Below, one piece after another: positions 1-9,716 of a DNA stretch of 32,354 bases. The notes beneath the pieces are model-generated. The model was not told the origin of the DNA, did not search any database, and saw only the letters and a program-made list of their open reading frames with translations. How positions within the stretch are numbered: position 1 is the first letter of the stretch; every line of letters starts with the position of its first letter. A program made the translations under genes and the position numbers. Source of the stretch: Ministeria vibrans ATCC 50519 (Eukaryota > Opisthokonta > Filasterea); contig CALSCP010001075.1 in the NCBI GenBank assembly GCA_943704425.1, positions 4,292 through 36,645 on the forward strand, in the 5' to 3' direction.

Positions 1-118
1 CGTGCGTCCATATTCACGAGGAAACACGAGTTCTCTTCCGAACACTCAAGTTAAGCTCGTGCAAGCCTTCGCAAGTAATATCGTGGGAGACCAGATGTGA
101 ACGGGGGGTGTCGCACAC
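1..118 (+). rRNA. 5S ribosomal RNA, copy 1 (5' end at or just before the window edge)
   Basis: The sequence folds as 5S rRNA. Bases 2-6 pair with 112-116 (helix I), 15-20 with 56-61 (helix II) and 28-31 with 44-47 (helix III). The conserved loop CCGAAC, the box A region AGTTAAGC and the box C core TGGGAGACC (84-92) sit where eukaryotic 5S genes have their internal Pol III promoter. The length of about 118 nt is normal. A run of 12 T follows at once as a Pol III terminator. Bases 1-117 are identical to 4403-4519. Confidence 0.92.
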
Positions 119-119
119 C

Positions 120-131
120 TTTTTTTTTTTT
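120..131 (+). terminator. Pol III terminator of 5S copy 1
   Basis: An uninterrupted run of 12 T begins two to three bases after the helix I 3' strand of the 5S gene. This is the usual RNA polymerase III stop signal. Confidence 0.85.
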
Positions 132-210
132 GGGTTTCGTTCTGATTATAATAATAATTATGATCGTTTTTTTTTTCGACTTTTTTTGATCATCGAAGCT
201 GCAGTGAGTC

Positions 211-345
211 TAAGGCTGGCCAAGACTAGCACAACTAGAGTACTAGTGCTAGTCACTACTAGTTTAACCGACTACTTGCGTTGGAAAAAGACTACTAGAC
301 TACCAACAGACTCACTACCGCCTCAAAAAATCGAGTAGTTTCCAA
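211..345 (+). repeat. Left TIR and subterminal repeats of the hAT element
   Basis: The TIR at 211-228 is followed by repeated ACTAG, GACTAC and AGTAG words up to about 345, including a near-palindrome around 240-262. Such clusters are typical transposase-binding regions in hAT elements. Their function here is inferred. Confidence 0.65.
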
Positions 346-381
346 GTAGTTTGTTTTCACTTTTCAATCTTACTGTTTGCG

Positions 382-3300
382 ATGGATACGCCACATATAG
401 ATACCCCAGAGTCCCTGGAGGTGGCAGAGAGTGTTTCAGTGACGACTACCCCTGCACGACGGGTGGACAGGACGGAGCCAGATGTTCTGTCAACCGAGAA
501 GCACGACGGTACCGAGTCAAGCCTGACACAGTCCACCAACCCGGCCGCGGACGGCTCAGACGTTGGCGATGAACCGATGGTCGTGGAAGAAGCCCCAAAG
601 CCCAACGCGAAGCGGTCTCGGGAAGAGATGTCTCGAAAATTGCCGATCGTGACGCTCGAGCGACAGCGCCTCGCTCTTGCTGAAGGCGAGAGCCTTGGAG
701 AGTTCCGCAAATCGAAGAAAGCGCATATGACGTACTATCGGCGGGTCAAGAAAGGGGTCGCGTTCGCCGAGAAGGACCTGTGCGTCGCTTGTGGAGACCG
801 CCGATCAACACTTCACAAAGTGGAGCCACACACACCCAGCTGCGCCGACGTTTTTACGGCAGGACCGCTGCAGAGAGCGTTTGCCCGTGGCGTTCAAGTG
901 AAATCGTCGACCGCCGCCTCGGCCCCTCTTTCGCAGCAGGCGTTGGCGCGCGACCTCAAGACCATGTCGCGCGAGACGCAGGCCACCATGCGTCGGCTCA
1001 CTGTCCAAGCTGGTACCAAGTACTTGCTGCCGTACAGTTGGGTCGAGTGGGACGAGATGCGCGAGTTGCAGCAAATGCTGCTCGCCGCCGAACCAAGCCA
1101 ACTCCGCACTTTTTCTCGACACACGTACTGTCGTGACCTCAACGACGCCCTGGTTGTGGTACAACGCGACATTGTGGAGTCCATGGCTCGTGCAGTGCTG
1201 CAACACGGCGAGGGAGCGCTGTCACTTCAGCTGGATGGCGTTGCGACACGACGTGGTGAACTTGTTCCTTTGCTCGTGTCGTTCGTCAACCCAACAACGT
1301 CACCACCCACACGTGCGATTGTTGTGCTGGATGCAGTCCGCACCGCCGACGAATCTGCCCGAGCTTGTGCCGACGAGTTTATCTCAACTCTGAAGCGCCT
1401 CGAGTTTGTCGAAACGCTCAAGAAGCTAGCGACGGACTCCTCAACTCCACCCTTCCCGGCTGCTACGCACTGTCTTTGTGCCTTAGCTGGAAATCCACTT
1501 CAAGCAGACGAAGACGTTGACGACCGGAGCGACAACGATGACGACGACAATGACGACGATGACGATGACATCAACAACAACAGCTCTGCCGACGATGACG
1601 ACGACGATGGTGGTGGTGGTGGTGTTCTGAGTGGTCGTTTGCGCACACCGCGTACGCCGCAGTCAGCCCCGGGGCGCAGTCGCCCGAAAGGGCTCGATAA
1701 CCAGTCGGCGCGCGCCCGCTCCGCAAATGGGCGAGTGGTGCATCGACCACTTGGGCGCGCGCGACGCAGTGGCGCTGGGGACGACGACGACACCGCGACT
1801 GCCGTACGCGCTCGACAGCTGGTGGGTCTTGGTGAGGATCAAGACGACAACGAGCCACATACCGATCTGGACAAGTACCAGGCGTCCACATGCAATGGCG
1901 ACGCCGCCAGTACGGAGCTCCAGCGCGCTGTGAGCTACTCCTTTGGCGCGGCGACAACCGACGGAGCCCTTGTCAACCTGCTTCCCTGTGTGGTTGACTC
2001 TCTCGGCGCTTGTACCGTCCACTGCTGCTGTCATCGCTGTAGCCTCGGTGCAAGACTTGCATTCTGCACCAAAGAACACCAGTCGATCTTTCGACCGAGT
2101 CAGCGCAGTCGCAACGCCGTCGCCCGTCTAAACAAGCTGCTCGACGACCTTGCCACTCTCTATGCGTCCGAGACCAACTTTGCCAAGTTGGACTCGCTGG
2201 CGACCACGCTGAAGCAGCCTGCGCCACTCCACATGCACTCCATCTGCGACACCCGCTTCCTTTCACACGTGCAGCTCATTGAGGCCGTGACCCGCAACAT
2301 CAATTTGTTTCTCGTGATCTCTATCAAGTGCAAGAGTGAGGCACCACCTGAGGTACAATAATTCATTCATTGAGTAACTGTGGCTCATGAATCGAAAGGG
2401 GTACTTACTTACGTGTTGTGTGTTTGTGTCGGTTCCCCGTTGTAGATTCGGAATCTTTTCGTCGAGCAGACTGGTGATTTCCCGCCGTTTATGCCGTACG
2501 AAGCGCTGGAGGAGTTGCAGCAGGAGGTGTCTTCGAGGACCGAGGAGATCTTGCTGCTGGCCGAGGCCGACTACACAGACATGTTTAGTGTGCACGGTGC
2601 AATCAATGTCTTCATGGGCGAGCTGGCTGCGATTGAGAAGCAGTGTCGACTAACCGACAACGATGATGACACGCGACTGCGCGATGACTTGACCATCACA
2701 CAAACCGTCGCTGTCGGTCTCCTCTACGCCTTCGGCTACTACTTCGACCGCACTCTCGACGGCGACTGGGCGAGCTTGCTCTGCTTGTCGCTGAGCCCAA
2801 TGGCAGCGTCACCCGATGGTGTCAAGGTGTGCTTGACGAATCGCTGTGCCCATGTGTGGGTGCGTGACGGAACGTACTGGAACCGATTTGATAACCTCGA
2901 GCCAGAGCAACTGCGACATCAATTGCATTTGTCTGCTTGGAAGATTTTGCGAGAGGAGCTTTGCACGCAGTACACGATTGACAACGCCGAGCACGCACTT
3001 CAGGCGAGGAACCAACTACCGGAAGCAGACGTGTGTGTGCGTGCTTCTCCGGCTACCGACGAGCACGAACCGGCCAAGAAGAAGAGGCGTGTCAAGCCAG
3101 GTAGACATGGCCGTTTATCGCTACTCGAGCAACTACACCAGAACGCGCAAGCGAGCGAGGCGGATGCTGACATCGACGATGGCTCCGCTGGCGCATCAAC
3201 TTCAACTGAGACCCCTATCACGTTTGTGAGCAGGCGCGATGCGGCCGTGCAGAGTGCGTTTGAGGAATGGACGACCGGGAAGTTCGTTGGCCTGGCCAAC

Positions 3301-3579
3301 AAGAAAGACAGAACACTCCCCTTGCTCGACTTCTGGGGCAAGCAGAAGGACTGTATGCTACGACGCCTTGCATTGCGCGTCAGTAGCATGACTGTGTCCC
3401 AGTGTGCGACTGAGAGGGTAAACAAGGTACCGAAGGAGGTGTGGCGGGGTCAGCGCATGAGCACAACGACAGCCTCTGTGGCGCGAGACACCGTGCTACA
3501 GAGCAACCACGAGCGGCTGAAGCGTCTTGGGGCTGTCGTGGAGGGGGGCATCTTGGAGAAGTCGAAGTCACACACGTAG
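382..3579 (+). CDS. hAT-family transposase (two exons)
   Basis: Exons 382-2352 and 2446-3579 join in phase 0 across a 93-bp GTACAA..TAG intron to give 1034 residues. The N-terminal part has a possible BED-like zinc site (CVACGD, then His and Cys within 25 residues). An RNase-H-like core follows: a first acidic motif LQLDGVATRRG with Asp285, a second TTDGALVN with Asp527, the CxxH-type block VHCCCHRC, and a late RFLSHVQL block. The C-terminal hAT dimerisation region shows LPLLDFWGKQK and SQCATERV. Between the two acidic motifs lies an inserted Asp/Asn/Gly-rich low-complexity stretch (1501-1625). A basic KKKRRVK stretch may be a nuclear signal. The frame is open throughout, so the copy may be active. 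Confidence 0.83.
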
Positions 3580-3828
3580 TCTAATAAGACTACCGACTAG
3601 TGCGCTACTCGAGAGACTACCGACTAGAGACTACCAAAATACATTTACTTCCATGTTACCTCTAGAGGTTCGGTCGAGTTTGCAAGGCGGTCTGGCTGTG
3701 TCTTCGCGTGGTGACTGTATCATTAATAAATGGGTTGTATTATTCTTCTTACTTAATTTAGAGACTATAGTCAGAGACTACAGACTACCAACTCACAAGT
3801 AGTCAAACTATAGTCTTGACCAGCCTTA
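3575..3828 (+). repeat. Right subterminal repeats and TIR of the hAT element
   Basis: Repeated GACTACCGACTAG and AGACTAC words occur at about 3578-3640 and 3760-3812, and the TIR is at 3811-3828. They mirror the words at the left end. Confidence 0.65.
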
Positions 3829-4402
3829 ACTGCTGCACTACAGTTGATACTGTGACATAACACCAATATATTCGCTCTGGCTGGATTTAAAATTCATGTA
3901 TTATATATACTGTTGTCACTTGAGACTTTTCCGTAGTTCGTACAATCGATTGTGCCACTATGCTTCAAGTAGTTTGCTACCCTGTACAATATTATATGAT
4001 TTTGCTTTGTTGACTTTCTTTCTTCTCGCCAGAAGAGCCAATCGCGCTTCATGGATATACCCACGAAATACCCACTACCTAGATATTGCGAGAATAGAGC
4101 GTTCGACAGTCACTCTCAGTGGGTTTACCACTCTTAGGGCTGTTCATTGGTTCAAATATTAATACGAGTCAAATTCCCGCGCGGTGCAGAGCATCCAAAT
4201 AAGAATGTTTTCACTTTCTGAATCGAATGCCAAATCAATAGCTCAGGTCGAGAATATCACTAGCCACGTCACTGTCGTCAGTCAGTTCACCTTCTTCTGT
4301 TCTTGCCTTCTTGCCTCTTACCTTCTTCTTTTCAAAATTGAAGCACACACACGGTTCTGTTTCAGAATAAGGGTTTGATGCACAAAGGAGCACATTTGTT
4401 CT
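3829..4402. other. AT-rich spacer between transposon and second 5S gene
   Basis: No supported gene lies here. A minus-strand reading frame at about 4235-4380 gives a lysine-rich then acidic peptide, but no homology or splice support was seen. The stretch is probably 5S-cluster spacer or decayed sequence. Confidence 0.5.
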
Positions 4403-4520
4403 CGTGCGTCCATATTCACGAGGAAACACGAGTTCTCTTCCGAACACTCAAGTTAAGCTCGTGCAAGCCTTCGCAAGTAATATCGTGGGAGACCAGATGT
4501 GAACGGGGGGTGTCGCACAT
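4403..4520 (+). rRNA. 5S ribosomal RNA, copy 2
   Basis: Identical over 117 bases to copy 1 (1-117), with the same helices and the same internal box A and box C positions. A T-rich stretch follows, with 10 consecutive T at 4528-4537, as a Pol III terminator. The downstream spacers of the two copies differ. The genes are therefore either dispersed or belong to an array whose spacers have diverged. Confidence 0.92.
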
Positions 4521-4527
4521 CTATCTC

Positions 4528-4537
4528 TTTTTTTTTT
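4528..4537 (+). terminator. Pol III terminator of 5S copy 2
   Basis: Ten consecutive T shortly after the 5S 3' end; the first few bases after the gene differ from copy 1. Confidence 0.75.
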
Positions 4538-4620
4538 GTTTCTTGTCATTTCTTTATATTATTTTGATAAAAGTTGTAATGATTGTTATTTTTTGGTTTT
4601 TTTTTGGCTCCAAACTATAC

Positions 4621-4665
4621 TAAGTAGGTAGCGATTAGCGAATAAGCGCAAAAGCTACCTACTTA
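4621..4665. repeat. Perfect inverted repeat, 12-bp arms
   Basis: TAAGTAGGTAGC and its exact reverse complement are separated by 21 bases. It is about 100 bases after the 5S copy 2 terminator. The role is unknown: it could be a hairpin, a small mobile-element remnant or chance. Confidence 0.6.
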
Positions 4666-5054
4666 GACCTTAGACTTCTTAGTCTTCCTATTATCTGTAC
4701 GTAACTTCTACTTAACAATGAGTGTAAGTTATGAATAGTAATACTTTCCGAAAGATAGAGCGCCTACTATTGACCCGTACGAGAAGAATTTAGTCTACGA
4801 ATAGTCTCTACTCGCCAAAATAATACTTTATTATGACTATAGCCTTTTCTGAATTTCATTGTCAAATAATTATAGTGAAATTAATCAAAATTAATTATTT
4901 TTTTTGCCTTTTGGTAGTTTGCATCTTGTTTTTGGGCATTAGACATTGGGCTTTTCTTGCCTGAATATCTCACGCTGTCTTTCATTCCAAAAAACACATA
5001 ATTATTATCAACATTACAATACAATAATATTAATTTGCTCTCTGAACTTATTCT

Positions 5055-5449
5055 ATGAACGCCAAAATCAACGTACGGTTGCCTCGCTACTAGTGGGCGT
5101 TGAACGAGTGAGCCTAAAACGCTTCTCTCTGTGTGTCTTTTGTCATACAGGCGGCCAAGGCGGCCATTGAAACGCAGCTGGTGCACGAAGAGGAACCGAT
5201 GACTCTTCTCTTTGACATGGACCGCGCTCGACGGGCTGTTCAGCGTCTGCACGTACACCCCACATGCATCAACGGTCTCTGTCTAACGAACGCACTCATG
5301 CTTATGCGTTTCTTCTGTGCAGGAGGCCTTTGGCGACAGCGGTGTCAAATCAGCGGTACGCACAAGGAGATGTGTGTCACTCACCCGCTCTCTCTCTCTC
5401 TATCACTATGTTTCTTTCTTCCTCTCTATCACTGTGTTTCTTTCTCCCT

Positions 5450-5544
<95 letters not shown>

Positions 5545-7108
5545 CTATGTTTTTTCTCCCTCCTTTCTCTCTATCACTATGTTTCTTTCTCCCTCCTTTT
5601 TCTCTCTCTCATTCCACTCTTCTCTATTTGCAGCTCCACTGTTTTGCAGTCAAAGCAAACCCAGCCAAGGTAGTGGAGGAGTAAGGCACGTGGGGCTTTT
5701 GATAACGCAGCAGGAAACGTGTAGGGTGTGATGAAACTGATGGCAGACGCTGGCTGTGGCTTTGAGTGCGCTTCACCCGGCGAACTGGAACTTTCGTTGC
5801 GCGTGGCGTCACCCGAAGTACCAAAGACACATTGTGTGCTTGATGATGGAAGGACGATAGGCGTTAGTTAACAAGCTGTGTTTTGTCTGATGGTAGAAAA
5901 TCGTCTATGACTCGCCCATCAAGACACGGCGGGAGTTGACCAAGGCACTGGAGCGCGTAAGACACTCTTCTCGATCGTGCTGGGAAGGGAGGGGGGAGTT
6001 TGCTCAATATTGTTGCTATGATATCTTATATGTCTTATATCTTAGGGTGTGACGGTGAACGTGGACAATTTTCATGAGCTGGAAATGCTACGGGAGGTAA
6101 CGAATACGGCGAGAGTTTTCGTTTTTTCGGGGGGGTTTAAATATTTATTTGTTTGCTGAAGATTCGGGGGCAACTGATTGAATCGGGAGTGACTGTATCA
6201 AGCAACATTGGAGTGCGGATCAACCCGCAAGTGGGGAGTGGAAGCATAGCGGCATTTTCAACGGCCACCAAGACAAGCAAGTTTGGCGTGGGACTGAGCG
6301 AGTCGCGTGCGGAGCTCATGCGGCTGTACAAGGAGTGTGCGTGGCTCAATACACTGTTGGTACATGTGGGGTCGCAGGGCGTTGCGGGGGAATTGGCGGC
6401 GCAAGGGATTGAGGCTGTCGTGGCGTTTGCGGTGCAAGTCAATCGCGCTGTGGGTCACACTCAAATTCACACCATTGACATTGGAGGAGGGTATAAAACT
6501 ATATTAATTCATATTGATTGGTCATTACGACTGGACTGTAACTGATGCGTGTGGTGGTTCAGATTGACCGTCAATTTTGCCAGTGAGGAAGACACTCCGT
6601 CGCACAGTGAGTACTGTGCGACCCTCAAGAAACTGATTCCCGATCTCTTTTCCGGTGAGTTTCGCATTGTGACTGAGTTTGGTCGCTCTCTTTCCGCCAA
6701 ATCGGGCTTTTTTCTGTCGCGTATTGAGCACACAAAGGTAAACACACAATTATAACTTGTCATCTTTGGCGTGAAAATGTATATCATATTTGTGTGGTGT
6801 TGACCTTTTTTGTTTTTGATTCGTCTATCTCAGTCTCTTGTTAGCTTTCTGACTGTGACTTTCTGCACCTCAATTTCTTATGAGTTTTGCATAGGTTGTG
6901 GGATCGCGACACGTTGCCTGTCAACACGTCGGAGCGAATCTTGCCATCCGGACGATTTACCATCCGGAGGTCTGGCCATTGCGAGTGAGTGCACTGACTG
7001 CCAAAGGGGAATTGAGGGAGAAGGAGGAGTGTGTGAAGCAAGATGTGTCGGGGCCCTGTTGCTTTGGAGGTGAGAAAGAGAGAACGACGAAGGAGAAAGA
7101 ACACAGAG

Positions 7109-7143
<35 letters not shown>

Positions 7144-7575
7144 AAAAAAAAAGGGGAGAAAGAACAAATGGAGAGACAAAGACAAGTATGTCCGTGCTCG
7201 AGTGTGAAATGTTTTTTTTTTTTGAATGTGAAACGTTGATCTCTGTTCCTCCTTTCAGCTGACATCATTGCACACGAACGACCATTGCCACTTCTCAAAG
7301 TGGGCGATTATATTCTCGTCCACGACGTGGGTGGCTATTATCTCGCTTCCTACAGGTAACGCCTCTTACACTCAATAATATAATACTAATAATAATTATT
7401 ATTATTATTAATCGTGTGTCAAACTCTCTTTTGCGTCAGTTTCTACAATGCCATTCCGGCTCCTGCAATGTGGGGATTTACCACTGACAGCCAGACGGGG
7501 TCAGTTTTGTTTGTGTTGCTTCAGCGCAGAGCTTCATTAGACGACGTTGCGCATTTCTACAGCGATGTACAATAG
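5055..7575 (+). CDS. PLP-dependent decarboxylase, Orn/DAP/Arg family 2 (diaminopimelate-decarboxylase-like), 12 exons
   Basis: Exons: 5055-5072, 5151-5252, 5323-5355, 5634-5669, 5725-5817, 5897-5956, 6046-6096, 6162-6490, 6563-6737, 6895-7069, 7259-7355 and 7440-7575. All phases fit and give 434 residues, normal for the family. This fold-type III enzyme removes CO2 from a basic amino acid. Visible motifs are the PLP lysine in FAVKANP (Lys58), DSPIK, the STATKTSKFG block (LysA has STGLEDSKFG), VHVGSQG (His199), the phosphate-binding DIGGG (239-241), EFGRS where EPGR is usual, GPCCFGAD (active-site Cys region) and YNAIPAP near the end. The motifs look closer to LysA than to ornithine decarboxylase, but the substrate is not certain. 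The first exon (six codons) is the least sure. Confidence 0.85.
5386..5625 (+). repeat. (CT)n microsatellite in decarboxylase intron 3
   Basis: An uninterrupted CT run fills about 5455-5540. It is flanked by degenerate CT-rich repeats of TCACTATGTTTCTTTCT type (5400-5455 and 5541-5610). The tract makes up most of the 278-bp intron between exons 3 and 4 and acts as an over-long polypyrimidine tract before the TTTGCAG acceptor. Confidence 0.95.
7098..7150 (+). repeat. (GAAA)n microsatellite in decarboxylase intron 10
   Basis: Repeated GAAA units followed by a run of A, inside the intron 7070-7258. The purine-rich strand is the coding strand. Confidence 0.9.
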
Positions 7576-7899
7576 TAATCTAATGAATAAGACGTATTAT
7601 TTGTGTTTTGCTTATTTTGGAGCTGCATTTGAACTCTAACTCCATTCACATACAACTCTATCCTTATGTGTTATTTTTTGTATTACTCCCCTCTCTCCCA
7701 TCTCCCAGACTTCACTTCTCACGGGTTTGACTGAGGTCGTGTGAGTAAGTAAATCCCACCCCCGATCGTCGGGGCGATCGACCGTTGCTCTTTGATCAAA
7801 GTTCTAATATCAATATTAATTTTTACGTTTGTTTTAACTTTTCACACACACATTTTTCTTTTACTTTTCTGACTCGTATCATTGGTACGTGTATGAACA
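7576..7899. other. Intergenic region, decarboxylase to tubulin acetyltransferase
   Basis: Holds the 3' flank of the upstream gene and the promoter of the next. Short palindromes are visible (CTTTGATCAAAG at about 7789-7800, and GATCG repeats at about 7763-7780). No gene is supported. Confidence 0.5.
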
Positions 7900-9354
7900 A
7901 TGGAATTCTCGTTCAACATCAACACGCTCCTCCGAGACGAAGTCACGCGCATCGATCGCTCGTCACTGCGACTTGAGACTGACTGCGGTCTCCACCGCCA
8001 CTTGACGCGCCGCGCCGCTTCAGCCGTCACACACGCCACGCGAGGTGTCCTGCATGCCTATGAGACCGATCAAAATGCACAGCTTCTTCTCGTATCCATT
8101 CTTGCAAGATCGTTGTTTTGTCTGTCGCTTAGTGCCAAAGACATATTATTTTCTCTTATACCTTAGATTATAGACACGCTGGGAGAGAACAGCGCCCGAG
8201 CCCAAGGACTACTATCTCCCGTCACCAACGCCGCGCGCTTAGCCAACTCAGAGCACAGGTGAATGTGGGAACGATAAGTGAGAGGGAAATTCAAAAATTA
8301 TTAATACAATTATGATTGTGTTGTATTGTAGACTGTACATTTTGAAAGATGCACGAAATGCGGGCGGCCAGGGCGCTGTGCTGGGCTTTATGAAGGTTGG
8401 CGTCAAGCGGTTGTACGTCGTCGACAACGAGGAGCAGATGCGCGAAGTGCTGCCGCTCTGTGTGCTCGATTTCTATGTGTCTGAAGCGTGTCAGCGAGCG
8501 GGACACGGACGGCGCATCTTTGAGCACGTCATGCACCAGGAGAATGTCGTGCACCCTTGCATCCTTGCCTATGACCATCCTTCACCCAAGTACATTGCCT
8601 TTCTCAACAAATACTACGGGCTGCGCGACTACCGCAAGCAAGCGAACAATTATGTTGTCTTTCGTGAGTTTTTTGGTAAGGATAGGTGCTTCTGAAAGAG
8701 TGCAATAATCCCCTCAATTCAAATTTTGGTGGTATAGAATCAGCTCCTGCGCCTCAATTGACTGGACGCGGTCCTCGTCAACGACTTGCAGCAGCGACCA
8801 TGGGACAATTCGGCGATCCAGGCCATCGTCACGTTGCCATGACAACAGACGAAAGGGAGGAAGCACACGCGACACAGCGCAAGTCAGACGAACATCAAGC
8901 AACCGTGCGCTTTGCGTACGAATCCGTCGCACCACCACACGTCCGCACAATTCTTCCTCCACAGAAACCCAGTGAATTTCAACGGGAACAGCGCACTCTG
9001 CATCCAGCGAGCGCTTATACATACACGACACAGACCGACGAAGCGACCCGCGTCACTCAATCGCGTACACGTCGCAGCACTGAACACAAATGTGAACACA
9101 CCACGCACTCCACAAGCGGCGGTCTTGCCCGCACACCCAGTAGCGTGTCCACCCACGTCAACGATAACCCAGCTGCAACAACATATTATGGTGCTCCGTC
9201 TTCGTCTTCAACGCACTATTATCGTGACACGGCGCCTGGTCGTGTCGTCCCGGCACCCCGTTCGACTATGACGCACGCCTCTAGTCATGATCAATCGTAC
9301 TACATGGGAACCAGAACAGCCGATTTAGGTGACACGATTTCTATAGAAGAATGA
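7900..9354 (+). CDS. Alpha-tubulin N-acetyltransferase (ATAT1/MEC-17 family), four exons
   Basis: Exons 7900-8091, 8167-8258, 8332-8675 and 8738-9354 give 414 residues. The start resembles animal ATAT1 (MEFSFNINTLL). Family landmarks are IIDTLGENSA, LYILKD, the GFMKVG block, PLCVLDFYV with the conserved catalytic Cys138, the acetyl-CoA loop QRAGHGRR (149-156), AYDHPSPK with catalytic Asp176, and FLNKYYGL. The enzyme acetylates Lys40 of alpha-tubulin inside microtubules, mainly stable ones such as axonemes. After about residue 210 the protein is a low-complexity Ser/Thr/His/Arg-rich tail, probably disordered. The 3' end is uncertain: an intron 9329-9400 would replace the last eight residues with 51 others, ending at 9555. 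Confidence 0.92.
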
Positions 9355-9400
9355 GACATGAATTAAATATTGTTCTAATGTCTGTGTCGATGAATTTTAG

Positions 9401-9555
9401 TGCGCGAACGAACGCGATTGGGACAGAGCGGCACATTGTCGCAATCACACCTGAGAACTCACTCACATTACATACCCTCTTTCAGTACTACCACTCACTC
9501 CTCTACATCTCACTTGAGACCTTCCACTGCGCACCACTACACTCCCTTCTACTAA
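9401..9555 (+). other. Possible alternative last exon of the tubulin acetyltransferase
   Basis: Using donor GTGACA at 9329 and acceptor TTTTAG ending at 9400 keeps phase and reads 51 more residues to a TAA at 9553-9555. The residues are rich in Ser, Thr and His, like the tail before them. A branch-point-like CTAAT lies 20-odd bases before the acceptor. Without this splice the protein stops at 9354. Confidence 0.4.
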
Positions 9556-9716
9556 TACAAACTGTACAAACTATACAAAGCAATTCATATTAATTATTAT
9601 AATCGTTAAATTTAATTCCATCGAGTGAGTTGCGCACCACTGTTTTCACAGTCATCTCAGTAGAGAAATAAACACGCATTTAAACAAAATATGATAGGGT
9701 TCATTTCACACACATT

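Larger units (their letters stand above)
211..3828 (+). mobile_element. hAT-superfamily DNA transposon, apparently full length
   Basis: An imperfect terminal inverted repeat of 18 bp (17 matches) lies at 211-228 and 3811-3828; it starts TAAGGCTGG on each inward-reading strand. Weaker similarity (TGCAG and AGT blocks) extends about 10 bases further out, so the exact ends are uncertain. The 8-bp flanks I compared (203-210 and 3829-3836) are not identical, so no clean target-site duplication is visible. Both subterminal regions are crowded with GACTAC/CTAGT words. The single gene inside encodes a hAT transposase with no stop or frameshift. The element lies between two 5S rRNA genes. Confidence 0.8.
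4521..5054. other. AT-rich intergenic region before the decarboxylase
   Basis: No gene seen. It contains a perfect 12-bp inverted repeat (4621-4632 and 4654-4665, loop 21 bp) and then AT-rich sequence up to the proposed decarboxylase start. The promoter of that gene must lie here, but no clear TATA box could be assigned. Confidence 0.5.

Noticed and set aside
4235-4447. Minus-strand frame giving a Lys-rich then acidic peptide
   Set aside because: It overlaps the 5S gene at its start, has no splice support and matches no family I recognise.
1-4519. The 117-bp direct repeats as LTRs or long target duplications of a retroelement
   Set aside because: The repeat is a complete 5S rRNA gene with its helices and internal promoter, and the enclosed gene is a hAT transposase with its own TIRs.
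5133-5684. Continuous frame through the decarboxylase second exon and the CT repeat
   Set aside because: It reads through introns and a microsatellite; family motifs require splicing at 5252, 5355 and 5669.
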